Below, one piece after another: positions 47,501-60,482 of a stretch of 64,000 nucleotides of DNA. Under the pieces are notes generated by a model, which saw only the letters and a program-made list of their open reading frames with translations, had not been told where the DNA came from and did no database searches. Origin of the DNA: Sipunculus nudus (taxonomy: Eukaryota; Annelida; Sipuncula; Golfingiida; Sipunculidae). The translations under genes and the position numbers were made by a program. Position 1 is the first letter of the stretch. Each line of letters starts with the position of its first letter. The stretch spans positions 41,150,456 to 41,214,455 of the forward strand of contig CM049318.1 of the NCBI GenBank assembly GCA_026874595.1, read 5' to 3'.

Positions 47501-49578
47501 AAACCACTGCAAAGGTATTTAATATTAACCCAATTTACTAAATGGTTATTTAACTACCTTGCTATCTTATTTTGTGTGGTACAGTGCTTGTTATCATCTA
47601 GTAAACCGAAGGGCTGGAATGACACAATGTCTCATACATCAGGTTATTTTTCTTACCTCAGGATAGGATACACAAAACACAGCAAGGAAAAATATAGCCT
47701 TTACACATACAAGATCAGTTATATTTGTCCCACATGCGGCATATATCCTTTGTCCTAATTGTACGTTCAAATCTGCTTGCATCATTGGGTCAGGCAAAAG
47801 TGACAGTGCAAGTCAGGTTGCATGCAACTTTTCAAATAAGGCAAAGAACTGGTTTATTCTCATTAACATAGTAACTCCACCTTCCTGGATCCTGAGCAAA
47901 CAAAAAATTTAAGTCTGACATTCTGAGATAGAGAGAACGCCATGTGTGAAAAAAGAAAGCGAGTGGTGCCATGACTGACACAAGCCAAGCAAACCTCGGG
48001 GCTCACATTACATTTCCTTGGGCTATAACCAATACTTAGATTCCAGGCCAGTGATATTCCTTGTTCATAGAAAGATAAATCTTCCTCTCATAAGTTATTT
48101 CAAAAGCATGAATACAATTCATTCTTCAATCAAACGCCTCAGGAGTAACTGATAAAGTATCTGAAAGTCCTCCCATTACTGTAACTGTGCCTGTATTTAA
48201 TTTCCATTCAGACGCCATTCAATTTATTTCTGACCATATAATACTTGAAACAGCACTGAGAGACTGAGACTGAATGCCCCATACTGGATGATCAAATTTC
48301 CTGTGTAAGAATACAGGGACTGTTGATGATACAAGTACCTTACCCGACTGAATCATGATGCAGTGAGACAACAATGGACCATTACAGTCCTATAGTCACT
48401 GAGACACTTAATATATTAATAATTTTATTTTGGTCATGAATTATGGATACCAGTATATAACCACAACAGTGGTGGAATAAGCTTTAAACACTAACTTAAT
48501 ACCAGTCAAGTTCAATTGCATTTTAGAATCAGGATTGGAAAACTTGCATATTTTATTGGATGCTTTAAACTAGTGTCAATATTTACTCCTAGTAATACTC
48601 AAGCTGCCCATCAATGCCACATTTGTGTTCTTGTACATGATGTTATAAACTACTTCAGGGAAATGTTCAAACTGATAAATTTCTATGTGTAACCTCACAA
48701 AAACAAAAGAGTTCTATGTGAGTTCTAAGTGGTACTGTCAGACAACTGTGGTGTTACTGTCATAAATAAAACGTAAACCTCACACCTCATCTCAGTCTGA
48801 GTTTTACAAATGTTTGTGTGTTGCTGACCTTACCCCCATCTTGCATGAGAACTGATGTGAAGCAATTAATACTTCAAGAAAAATTGTTAATGGAATGATC
48901 GCATGAGAGGTGTTTCATATTTAAATGGAATGTTTCTGAAATGGCAAACAAAAAAAAATATGGCCATAGCAGTGTGATGAGACCCCTTAAAATTTTGAAG
49001 TTCTATAACGGTGATGAAAAAAAAAAAAAAATTCAAACTTAGTTAACTGTGGTAAATTAAAAATAGCCATGGCATGAGACCTATAAAAATCAGTAATATT
49101 TGTACAAAACAGCACTCTAATACAGATGAACAACCTTCATTAAAGACAAATACACCAGCCCACCTAAACCCATCTCTCACCATAACTACTGTAAATCCTT
49201 TTCTATATTAGACGTGTCTATAATCCTACCTTTAAGCTCACTGGTTTCCTCATACTTGTCAACAATATAATACTGAATAAATATATGTATGTGTGTGCAT
49301 GTGTTTGTGTCTGCATATTACATATCATGTGGTTATTGCAATGACATTGTTTCAATGACCTTGACATTCCAAGCCATGACCTTGTAAATATGTGACCTCC
49401 AGTGGTGCAGAATGCAAATAAACTTTAAAACCTTTCGCCTCACTTCAGCCAGAGCTGTAAAACAACCCGCATAAACATTTGGAGCTCATCTACATACTAA
49501 ATAACATTATTAGTATTGATCATTTTTAATTAAACATTTCCTATTACTTAAAACACATTTAACATATAAAAGGGCTTC
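44508..49578. other. AT-rich region, partly 3' UTR of the ankyrin gene
   Basis: No coding exon was found. The ankyrin-gene 3' UTR starts at 49578 and runs leftwards. Minus-strand AATAAA signals at 48557-48552 and 48429-48424 are candidates for its end, unproven. The rest is unique AT-rich sequence. Confidence 0.35.
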
Positions 49579-49676
49579 TTAATAGAATTCTGAATCCGAG
49601 CTTTGGACGGAACTAGAATGGTCCCTGGAGTTTTCATTTGTACCGTCCATAGAATGATCCCCCAAGCGGCTCCCAT
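49579..49676 (-). CDS. ANKRD28: ANKRD28-like terminal coding exon
   Basis: 98 nt including the TAA stop (49581-49579). It encodes [20 protein letters not shown] and [11 protein letters not shown], an acidic Ser-rich tail ending like the vertebrate SDSET-type C-terminus. The acceptor is GTTTACTTTCAG. The phase fits the previous donor. Confidence 0.85.
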
Positions 49677-52600
49677 CTGAAAGTAAACAATACATCGAAT
49701 CAAATACAAGTACATTAAATGGTACATTTTATGATTTTATTCAAAAGAAATTATTCTTTTCCTTTGCTAACCAACAAAAGTTTTCAACTTATTAAATAAT
49801 AAATGGTTACCTGGTAACTGTCTTTTCAAAATCTGTGAAAACAATTTTCACCTAAAGTGAACAATGTGAATATTTTTTAAACTCAAGGATTCCAAAGCTT
49901 CAATTTGTCACCTTTCAAGGGTACCCTAAAACTGAATATTCATAAAAATGTTTTACTAAGTTTATGGAATTTCCAAATAATCCACTTTCTTTTCTGATCT
50001 TTCACACAAAGATATGATACCTCTAGTCCAAATACAGTCGTGACTTGATAATCCAATACTTAAACGTAATACCCCAATTTATGTCGGATAGCAAGGCTGT
50101 CAGATTGTCGAGTCACAAAAGGTGTTGGCAGTTCACGATTCAAGGTGGATTGCATGTTTGAAAGGTAACTTGATGGTATTTATTATTTATTTCTGTTATA
50201 ATAAACTCTGTATGTACTTGAAATTGCTATGATTTATATGAGTATTGTTTATTTCATATATCCATATACGGTTTATACAACATTAGTTAAGATGGCATTA
50301 ACATCCCTTCGGCCAACCCTGTCCCTCCATATACCAAAGCCCTGTTTTCATTCTCCCCAGGGTTTAGCTGACAGTAACTGGTTTAACATTTTCTCCCTTG
50401 GACTCGTCACTGTCACCTCGTCTTCTGCGTTACCAGTGACACAATGTCAGTGATCATCAGCACTGCTTCCATGGGCTCTTGTTTTGTAGCATCCCAGATA
50501 TTCCTCCGAGGTCACGGTAGTTAACCCTAGAGAGTGCCTTTATAAGGTCCCCCACCTCGTTCTCCAGCTTCGCCTTGTCTGACCTGTTTTCACCAAGTTT
50601 GTCAGCACAACTTGGTAATATCCCTGTATACTGTCTGCAGTTTGCCATGGTTTGTTGTTTCACATTCTTTCAAGTAGATGGCATCTTTCACCTTATTGCG
50701 CTAAACTCCGCCATTAGCACCGGAATCCCTCAAACGTCAATCCATGCCACTTTGCTGGATTCCTCAAGGAAGCAAACCTATCCCTAACGTGGTCCCCACA
50801 TGGAGAGGTGTTTGCCAACTAATCCATGCAAACAGACTAAATTAGTGGGACAAACTGACTCTAGCAGTGTATTTCACACCTACCTGATCAGTGTGCTATG
50901 TGCCTTGGCATCGGTTAACATTAAAGGAAGTAAATCGGTTGGATTGTCAAGTCGGAAAATATCCTTGTTTGTTTCAGGAAATAAAATGTTGGAGTTGGAA
51001 CCCAAGGCTGTTGGTTGGTCAAGGCTAATTTCTACGGCTTCCGTTTGTTTTTATACAAGAAACGTTAGATTGCAAGGGTTTCGGACTGTTAAGGGTCAGA
51101 ACGTCAAGTCACGACTGTATATTTAAGTAAAGATCCTGTTTCTATCTGGGATTTCTGTAATTTGTATTTCAAACCCCCTTTTCCTTTTGAATCCTGATTT
51201 CCTCTAAAGGGTGTGCTTCATCCAAAAAGGAGTATTTAAAATAATGAAAAAAAGGAGATAATTTTTTTCACAAATAAAAATGTTTCAGTTTCTATATACC
51301 GTAATGAAAACCCATCAGTTCTGGTGCTGCATGATGCTTTCCTGTGCAATGAAGATGCAGGTTGACTGGCAGGTAGTGTGCTTAGGATCACTCAAAATAC
51401 ATGCCGTAAGTAGTATTTCCCTCTTTTGATGATAAGGGCAAAGCTATGGAAGGATTCCCTCAGGTTTTAAACCATTTAAAACTGGGGGTCAACCTGACAT
51501 CATACATTATGAATATGTACCTATTCACTTTCAGTAGGCCACCAACTCTGGAATTTTCTTAACAAATTATCCTGTCAAATTCTCATTCATTTTGATATTC
51601 AATACAGCTGAAAGGTTGATTTTAGTCCAAGGAGAAACATGGATGGGAAGTTACACACAGTTCTATTTCCCAGCAGCTATCCCTTCTATACTGTTAACAA
51701 TTATATCCTAAAGAAATATGAATTTCATATTCAATTATATACATTTCAACCCACTTTGATATGATAATGAATTCCATTTCATTTACAGGTCAATCTGATG
51801 ACTAAGTGAATATAATAAAGAAGAGTTTCAGGACTCACTAAGAGTGTACATGCCGCTACTGATCTTGCCAGACGCCCTGAGAGAACTGTTTGGGGTGAAC
51901 GGAAGCATCTGTGACAGAATGATGGCCAGACAATCAGCCACCCTCTTGTTAGGTGCACATGCCAAGGCAGGGGTGTACCCTGTAAACAGGAAGACAGGAA
52001 GATAATGAACAGGCAATATCCCAAGAAAACAGCCACAAGTGTTATTATACAAGTACAGCATACATGTTTGAGATGAATGTTTAAGATTAGGGCAAAGGGA
52101 ATACATCCCCCCCCCCATATGAATCACAATAACTTTCATGAGATAAGATTCACAATTCATCTCATATACGGTGTATGAAAGTTTACAGCCAAGGCCAATG
52201 TTTTACCTTCTTGGTTTAAACAGGATTACAAAAATAGGCTCTTTGTTGTATCTTTTAATTCAATTCAACTTCACTGAAATAATAAAAGAATGTTTTCATG
52301 TCAACTTGGAATACAAATGCTGCAGTATACTCTGCTAATTCTACTGTTACGTCAAATGCTAAATGATTAAAATCTGTTGTTAATTTAAATGTTAAAGATA
52401 CTCTTCCTAATCTATTGTTAACTCAAAAGCAACAGGACAATTTTGAGCCCTACTTTTAACTTGTTACAGGATATTGTTGCCATTCTATATGGTGAAGTAA
52501 AAGATAAAAGGGTACATTTACAATTGTAATGTGGACACTGTTTCCACAATGAATGTTACTTCAGACTTAACATACTAAAGACCTAAAAACCTGGGTAAAA

Positions 52601-55600
52601 TAGAATTAATAAACAATAAAGAAATTTTTTTTCTCTCATTGGGGATAAAAAAATTGTAAATGTTTTCATTTACTTTTTCCTATTAGAGTAAATCTGCTGG
52701 TATAACATACAAAAGCTGTACAGTAGCAATTCATTAAATGTCACATTTAACTTTTCATAAAATCTAAACCAGTGCCACTTGCAGGTCACAGTCTAAGTCT
52801 TTATAAAGAAATATAAATGTTAATGCATGCCTCACTTAAAGAGTGCACATGCCAAGGAAAAGGGAAGGTACAGAGAAAGACCGCTCATACTGATATAACA
52901 ACATACACCCACCGTCCTCATCCACAGCATGTACACTGGCACCCTTATTTATTAGGATTTGTACTGCAGGGACCATTCCATGTGACGCTGCTATATGTAG
53001 AGGCCTGAAAAATATAACAATGATCAGTTACTAATTAAATTATATGTAGAGGCCTGAAAAATATAACAATGATCAGTTACTAATTAAATTATATGTAGAG
53101 GCCTGAAAAATATAACAATGATCAGTTACTAATTAAATTATATGTAGAGGCCTGAAAAATATAACAATGATCAGTTACTAATTAAATTATATGTAGAGGC
53201 CTGAAAAATATAACAATGATCAGTTACTAATTAAATTATATGTAGAGGCCTGAAAAATATAACAATGATCAGTTACTAATTAAATTATATGTAGAGGCCT
53301 GAAAAATATAACAATGATCAGTACTAATTAAATTATATGTAGCGACCTGAAAAATAAAATCATGAACAGCAATTGACCCTGTTACACAGGGGATTGAATA
53401 ATAACAACTAACCCTCAGAATTATAGTCATAATGTCTCCAGAGCTTTGCTATATGTACTTAATTTAAAGTAGGCCCTATTCCTCTCAGATTTTTTTTTTA
53501 TTGAAAGCCTTGTTCAATGGAAAATGCTATCTAACATAAATGTCTGACCTCTGTGCAAGATCTACATAAATGCAAAATCACAAAGAAATCAGTTTAATAA
53601 TTTTAGACTGATTTAAGAGAAAAATTCTTACGTTTTCCCTTCTTCATTTGGCAGGTTAATAATTTCTGAATTCCCCAGTTTATCTAGTAGAAATATTGAT
53701 GCTGCTTCTTGCTGCTGTAACAAACAATATATATCAATACACGGTGTCATCCATCATAGCTAAAAAAAATCACTGGCTTTAAATTATAGGCCTTCATATT
53801 AAAATTCACATGATAGTCATATTTTTGTCCCCCACTTACTGGAATGGGGGACATTAGTTTGGGTTTGACTGTCTGTTCCTCTGTCTGTGTGTCCAGTTTT
53901 TGTTTTTGTGTGATAACTTTCCTAAATATTATCCAATTTCATTCAAATTTGGTCAGTGATTGCTCTAATGCATAATTTGGTTGGGATTGGATTTGTAGAG
54001 TCTATCTGAAAATTTATTCTCTCCAGCTTCAAAAATAAAAGTATTAAATTTTGTTTCTATTTCACAACCAAAATTATGACATGTGGAGACATCTTCAGGG
54101 CACCATGAAAACCTAAACAGCCACTATGACATGTGGAGACATCTTCAGGCAAACATAAAAACTGAAACATTTTGATCAGTTAAGCATGAAAGACAACCAG
54201 AGGCACATGTGGAGGACTTAAATTTCACAAATTTGTTTAGAAATTCTTCGCCCAATTTTTTTAAACCCTTTTTTGGGTGGAGCCACTATTCAATACAACA
54301 GATGAAACTATCAAAGATGAAGAAGCACTGCAAATTTAAAGGCATTCCATGCACAAGTTATTGATTAACTGGAGCTTTTGTATGAATTTTAACTAGAAAT
54401 TTACTGATCCTAGTGAAAATCAAATATTTGATATTTATGATCAGCTGGTTGGGGTAATGTTGTTCAAATTTTGTCAGGTACAAATGTATTAATGATGTCC
54501 ATAATTGTATTTTTAAGATGTTATTGTAATCAAATCAGTCTATTTTTTAAACACTGTAGAAAAGTCTTAAATTCTGAGAAGAGTATAATTTTCAAAGCGC
54601 TCAACATCATATTTTCATTATGTAGCTCTAGAATATAGACCACTGTGACCCAGTTTTTCTGGATACTAAGTAAGATCTTTCTAGGTGTAATAGTTATATT
54701 TTGTACCCTGTTAACAACCAGACAGCAGAGGATGACTGTCAAAACTTGTTCCTACAGCTCAGCATTAATGAAAGTCAGCTGAGCTAACAATGTGATATGG
54801 ACTGAATAAAACATGGACCTACATTGCTGCAAGCATGGTGTAGAGCTGAATTCCTCTTCTCATCCATGACTGACAAGGAGCTACCGTGATCTAATAAAAG
54901 GTCTGTAAAGAAATAATAAATACGGTACAGTAACACACCAGGAGTAAACCTTTCATTAGTGTATGTTCATACTGGATCTTGTCTTCGATAATCATACCTC
55001 TTTTTGCCAGAGATATCAGTAATCAAATCAGTCTTTTTTTTAAACAATCTACATATCAATATATAATACAAACCTTTGTGCATTCTTGACAGATTATTCA
55101 AATTAAATAACCAATTTCATCAAGCAAAAGTGAACTCAGTTTTACTTTGAACAAATTTGCATGTAGTCTTTTCTCTTTGTGACGGCTTAAAATGTTTTCC
55201 TTACAAGGCAATAATAAATTACTCTGATTCAGAATTTGCAAACACTGATACTGGTATGATTTATGCAAAATTTCACTAAAAAGTTAAACTGTTTTAGTTA
55301 AATTTTGTTGGATGTAACCATAAGTATATGTACATCTGCAGAATTCCAATCCAGTGTCAGTGTCATGGGATAGGGCTGTTGCACGTTTCCTCTCAATTTA
55401 TATCTTGGTAAATACTGCACCTGTGGGCCCTGGTGATCATTCCCATTGCTGAGTCATACCAACAAGGAACTGAAAGGTGTACTCGCTTGTAGGTACAGCC
55501 TTACCATTAAGCCTGTATAGTACTCACACTAGGTGGGGGCCGTCAGTGAAAAATATTACCGCATCCGCTGAGATTCAACCTCCTGGCTTTGAGTCCTGTG

Positions 55601-58600
55601 CTCTACTCTTAGACTACAGAAAACTACTTATAAAACTCGTATATATTTATGTTACAGATCTATCAAATTTCACTAAAATCAAGAGAGGTGTCTTGTGATG
55701 ACAAACACAGGCCACAGAGAAAAAAATAAGTATAACCTCAGCTACTTTGGTAATCTACAATTACATGTAAGTCCCAAATGCTGGTATGTCCACAGTGATC
55801 AGCTACTTATATTGTAAAATAAAAGTCAGTACGTTCCACTCGGACACTGAACTCACCAATAGCACTCATCTGCCCATTCATGGCAGCAAACATTAGCGGT
55901 GTCCTGCCGATTTCATCGACTGCGTTTATGTCACCACCCTGGTCTAGCAGCATCTGTAGGCACCGACAGTGATCATTATAGGCAGCAGCGTGCACAGGGG
56001 TCCTGTCAAAACAAGATAGAGCAGGTAAAGTACAACCAGCAGTTATTCTCTGAATATCTCTGAAAAACATTGTTTTACTACTACAGTTATTCAGCATCTG
56101 TAGGCACCGACAGTGATCATTATAGGCAGCAGCGTGCACAGGGGTCCTGTCAAAACAAGATAGAGCAGGTAAAGTACAACCAGCAGTTATTCTCTGAATA
56201 TCTCTGAAAAACATTGTTTTACTACTACAGTTATTCTCTAGCAGTAATTCTAGCAGAAAATATCTCTGAATATCTCTGAAAAAGATAACCTTACTTATCA
56301 AAAGTGATTGACAGGCCGTATCCAAACATAGGCTTATATCTGGCAGCTGGTCAGTGGAAACTCTCCAAGTGTGCATGACTATATGCATATTTTTTTCATG
56401 GTTTCTTTTGTAGGAAAAATAATGCCTCAGACAATTTTTAATGAATTTTAATGAAATAAGGAGAGAAGCGTTGGGTCAGTTACCATAGAACACTTATGTT
56501 AAGAATACAACTGAGCAATAGATAATGGACGTGAAGTAAGCTTGGAGGAAAGATGACAGATGAAGGCAAGTCCCATAGCTCAAATGACTAATGGTCAGCT
56601 TGAATCAATTGACACATTAAATTTTTTTGTTATACAAATGATGCAAAAAATATTTAACTAGCAAGGAATGCCAAAGTAAACTGTGATGCAGAAAACAAAT
56701 ATTTAAGTATTCTTTCAGTTATGACACAGGCCTTTAAATCACTTATTATTATTGCTGAAAATTAAGTTCTTTAAATACTTTTAAAACCAAAACGTAAACA
56801 TAAAAGCTCTGTTGGTTTTTTACTAAGTTTTAGACAGAGTTTAATGAGTAACTTCATTGTGTCATAATATAAGTATTTATCTTTAAATTATGTTCAGGAA
56901 AGAAATTATATTGGCCAAAGAGGATACTTTCTAATCCTAGTTGAATAATATGCTAAAACCAAGTTCACTGGGTCAGTTTGGAGAGCTCTGAAGTCATGGC
57001 TAAAGAAACCCCTCACCCCCTCTCCAATGGCAAATTCATCAGCTAAATATACACTTAAAGAAAGCCACAACATGAGTTAATTGTGCAAATCTGGACCACT
57101 GAGTTAAATTGCATTTGCAGGCAACAGCAATTTTACGAGCCTGTGCTTTTTAAGATGCATACCGGAACACATCATCCATTGAAACCATATAGCCTATTTT
57201 TCCTATATTATAGGGAAAAAAATGACATTCAGTTTATACTGACCCAGCCTCTGTTGTGTGTTATGGCAAATATTAAGAGTTTGATAGAGATGAACTGTCA
57301 CATTAACCCACCTGCCCCTGCCATCTTGCAGGTTGACAAATTTGGGACCTTTACTTTCCAATATCAGCTCGGTACATGTCTCATTACCATTTATCCTGGA
57401 AATACATAATAATACAATATATATGTGTATATCTGATATGTATTCAGACCTTATTTCCTAGGATTACAAAAATGAAAATGATTCAAACTGGCATTGCAAA
57501 AACAATAATATGACAGGAAAGTACATTTTATGATGGAAAGTAATGCTACAAAATAATATAAAAATTATTAAAATGAAAACTTTTATAGTTAAAACTTGAT
57601 ATTTTCTTTCATTCCATGAAGTAACCTGCATTTGCTATGCTTATATAATTTATTTCTGACATTATGTATCCAGGACCTAGGTATTTCCTGAGTCTCATCT
57701 TAGTAAAGTTGAACACAGACTTGTATTTTTTAAAGTATTGCCCCAATCACTAAGTTTTTGATCACCTGAAAATCCTTTAAGATGAAAAATCATTGGAATG
57801 AAATCTGGATTAACAACAAGGACGACTGCTGAAAAAGAAATTGTCTCAGAGTGTCTAGTCGAGAAACATTCAGCGTACATTAGTAATCCTGTGATCATTA
57901 TGTTTGTTATTATGCAATTACACACATAAAAAGTGGTACACAGTCAAATACTGCATTGATATACTGAGACAACTTGATCCGATGGAAAGTGACATCCAAT
58001 ATTTAATAATTGTCTCTCAGTTCCAAGCAAGGTGAATGTCAGAAATTAGTTGAAAGTATCTTTGACTAATCATCACAGAGTAAGCCTGCACAAGGGTTGG
58101 TTCACATGCATTACTGATTTCTGGTGACACACCCTTCACTCCAACATGTGACTTGTGACATCTGGCTTATACTCTATGAAAGATGGTGGAAGTCAACACT
58201 TTTGAAATACTTGCAATGAATGAATCAGACAGAGTTTAATAAGGGGACAGGATTTCAATACAAAGACATTTTGAGGACAGTCTACAGGCAGGAATCTATT
58301 GGAAAAGAGAGTTGATGGAGATTGGACCCACATCAGCTAAGAAGCCAGGATAATGTAGAGTTTTGGAGCCATTCTGCAAAAGCATGGCCAATACTGAATC
58401 CTAATTATGATTTGAAAATAATTTCAAGAGGAAGTTTATCTGTTTATTAATATGGAAGAATATTAGCGTTGGCATCTAAATATATTACTGGTAGACATCA
58501 TGTTTCACATTATGTGGTGTATCATATCATGAGGTGTGTAACTCAGTTAATATTTATTATGTCATCAGATAATGTATCAAACCAGCCCCTGATGATACAC

Positions 58601-60450
58601 TACTGTCCTTACAATGATGGAGATAAAGATGGAAATAATACTCACACAGCACAGTGTAGTGGTGAGAAAAGATTCCCTGAAAATTCCCTATGGACTTCTT
58701 GTTCCAAAAGTAATTCTACACAACTGTCATGGCCTGCAAGACAAAACCCATTTAGATTCATGATTCACATTCAAACATAAAATGTATATCAAAATATTAA
58801 AAGAAGTCAATTAACAGTGCTCGGCAACCACATATTTAGACCAGTAACAAGAGTGTAATAGTGCTCTGTCGGTTTGACCTCTTTTATACTGAGGACTGGG
58901 AATTAATGGTAATGGTTCATGCACTGAGGCACCAAACAGACAACTACTTCAATCTTGTTTTTAAGGCCAATTCGATTGCTCCATATCTCCATACAAATAA
59001 TTATCATTTCATAACAAGATTCTCCCCTAATGTGCTCACAGGAGTTTCCTTTAGTATTAAGTGACCAAATTTTACCTTTTTTTAAACCTTCTTTAGAACT
59101 TGGAGTTCATTTCCAAGAAAAACCCAACAGAATTAATAATACCCATGAAATGCTTTTGAATACAAAGCCATATAATTTAAAGATAACAGAGTCAGGCCAA
59201 AAAAAATAAAAGGTATGGTTCTCAGGCACCGCCTGCTTCAATTTTAAACCACCGCATCAAAAATTTTTATTTTGATTTTCAATAAAAACTTACCAATTTT
59301 GAGCTCCAGCCGCTCAGACATTTCTTTCAAGAAGATAAAATCATACAATTTTGATAAAATTTCCTTTCTTATGTAGTGCTTTTACATGTTTAGCAAAATA
59401 AATCTGTTATTATTTCACTTTTCCCTTGTTGTTTGACATTTTTATAGATACATACAAAAAAAATAAAAATAAAAAGAAAACAACAGCCTGCATTGATTTC
59501 TGAAAAAAAGTGCCTGAGAACCAAAGCATATTTTTTTTTGCCTAATGTTATCTCTCATAAATGTGATCTCCATAGTAACACACTATATTGTACCTAGAGA
59601 GGACATACCTCAATCAACACCTGAATCCTCATCAAAATCTGCTAAAAAAATTAAACTGCTTCAACTAAAAATTTATTGAGATGTAAAAACAAGTGACAGA
59701 CTGAGATTAACATCAGGTGTGATCTTGAACTCTGACCTTCTGACACCTAAGTTTATTAGGATTCTTCCTCAGGTGATGGGTGACACATATCATGTGAAGT
59801 CTTAGGGGAGTCTAAGATCATGGTTACCAGTTTTCAAACTCCTATATGAACTTGGAGGAGATAAAAATGTTACTGGATTAGGAGAACATATCGTCCATAA
59901 AATTTGAGTTAACATATAAGTTGTCACGCTCACAAAAAAGTCCTAACGATGATGAACTATAATTCAGCTAATTCAGCTTTTACCTTGTCAAAGACAACTG
60001 TGGAAAAAGCGTGTGTGCCAAATATGGTCAATGTTAAGTTCTCAAGTTTAATACTCCTGTGAGAATATGGCAGAAACAACTGGTGTGTCAAATTTGAAGA
60101 ACAATCTGCAGTACTTCAAAAGTTATAGGGGCCACAATAATTCTATAACTCTGTAGAGATGACCTTGCAATTCAGCTGTTGGAAACACCAGCTGTGTGTC
60201 AAATTCAAGTGAAAAATATGCAAGACAACACGCGTGAATTTTGTCACCTTAATCAGAAATCCTGAAGATGATGTACTATGATGGGGCTGATTTGACCTTG
60301 AAGTTTCTGGCTAAGGTCCCGAATTTTCTATCTCATTCAAAAACTTGGTTGAAACAACTTATGTTGCAAATATGAGAATAAACAATCCAGTACTTCAATA
60401 GTCATGGGGTTCATAAAATATTACATTTTGCCTGAATTAACTTTGAACAT

Positions 60451-60482
<32 letters not shown>

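Noticed and set aside
52992-53370. Relation between the intronic 49-bp repeat and the large 49-bp minisatellite
   Set aside because: They have the same period only; the unit sequences are unrelated.
56092-56146. Separate exon in the distal copy of the 144-bp duplication
   Set aside because: There is no good donor after the 55-nt fragment; only an extended exon through both copies is plausible.
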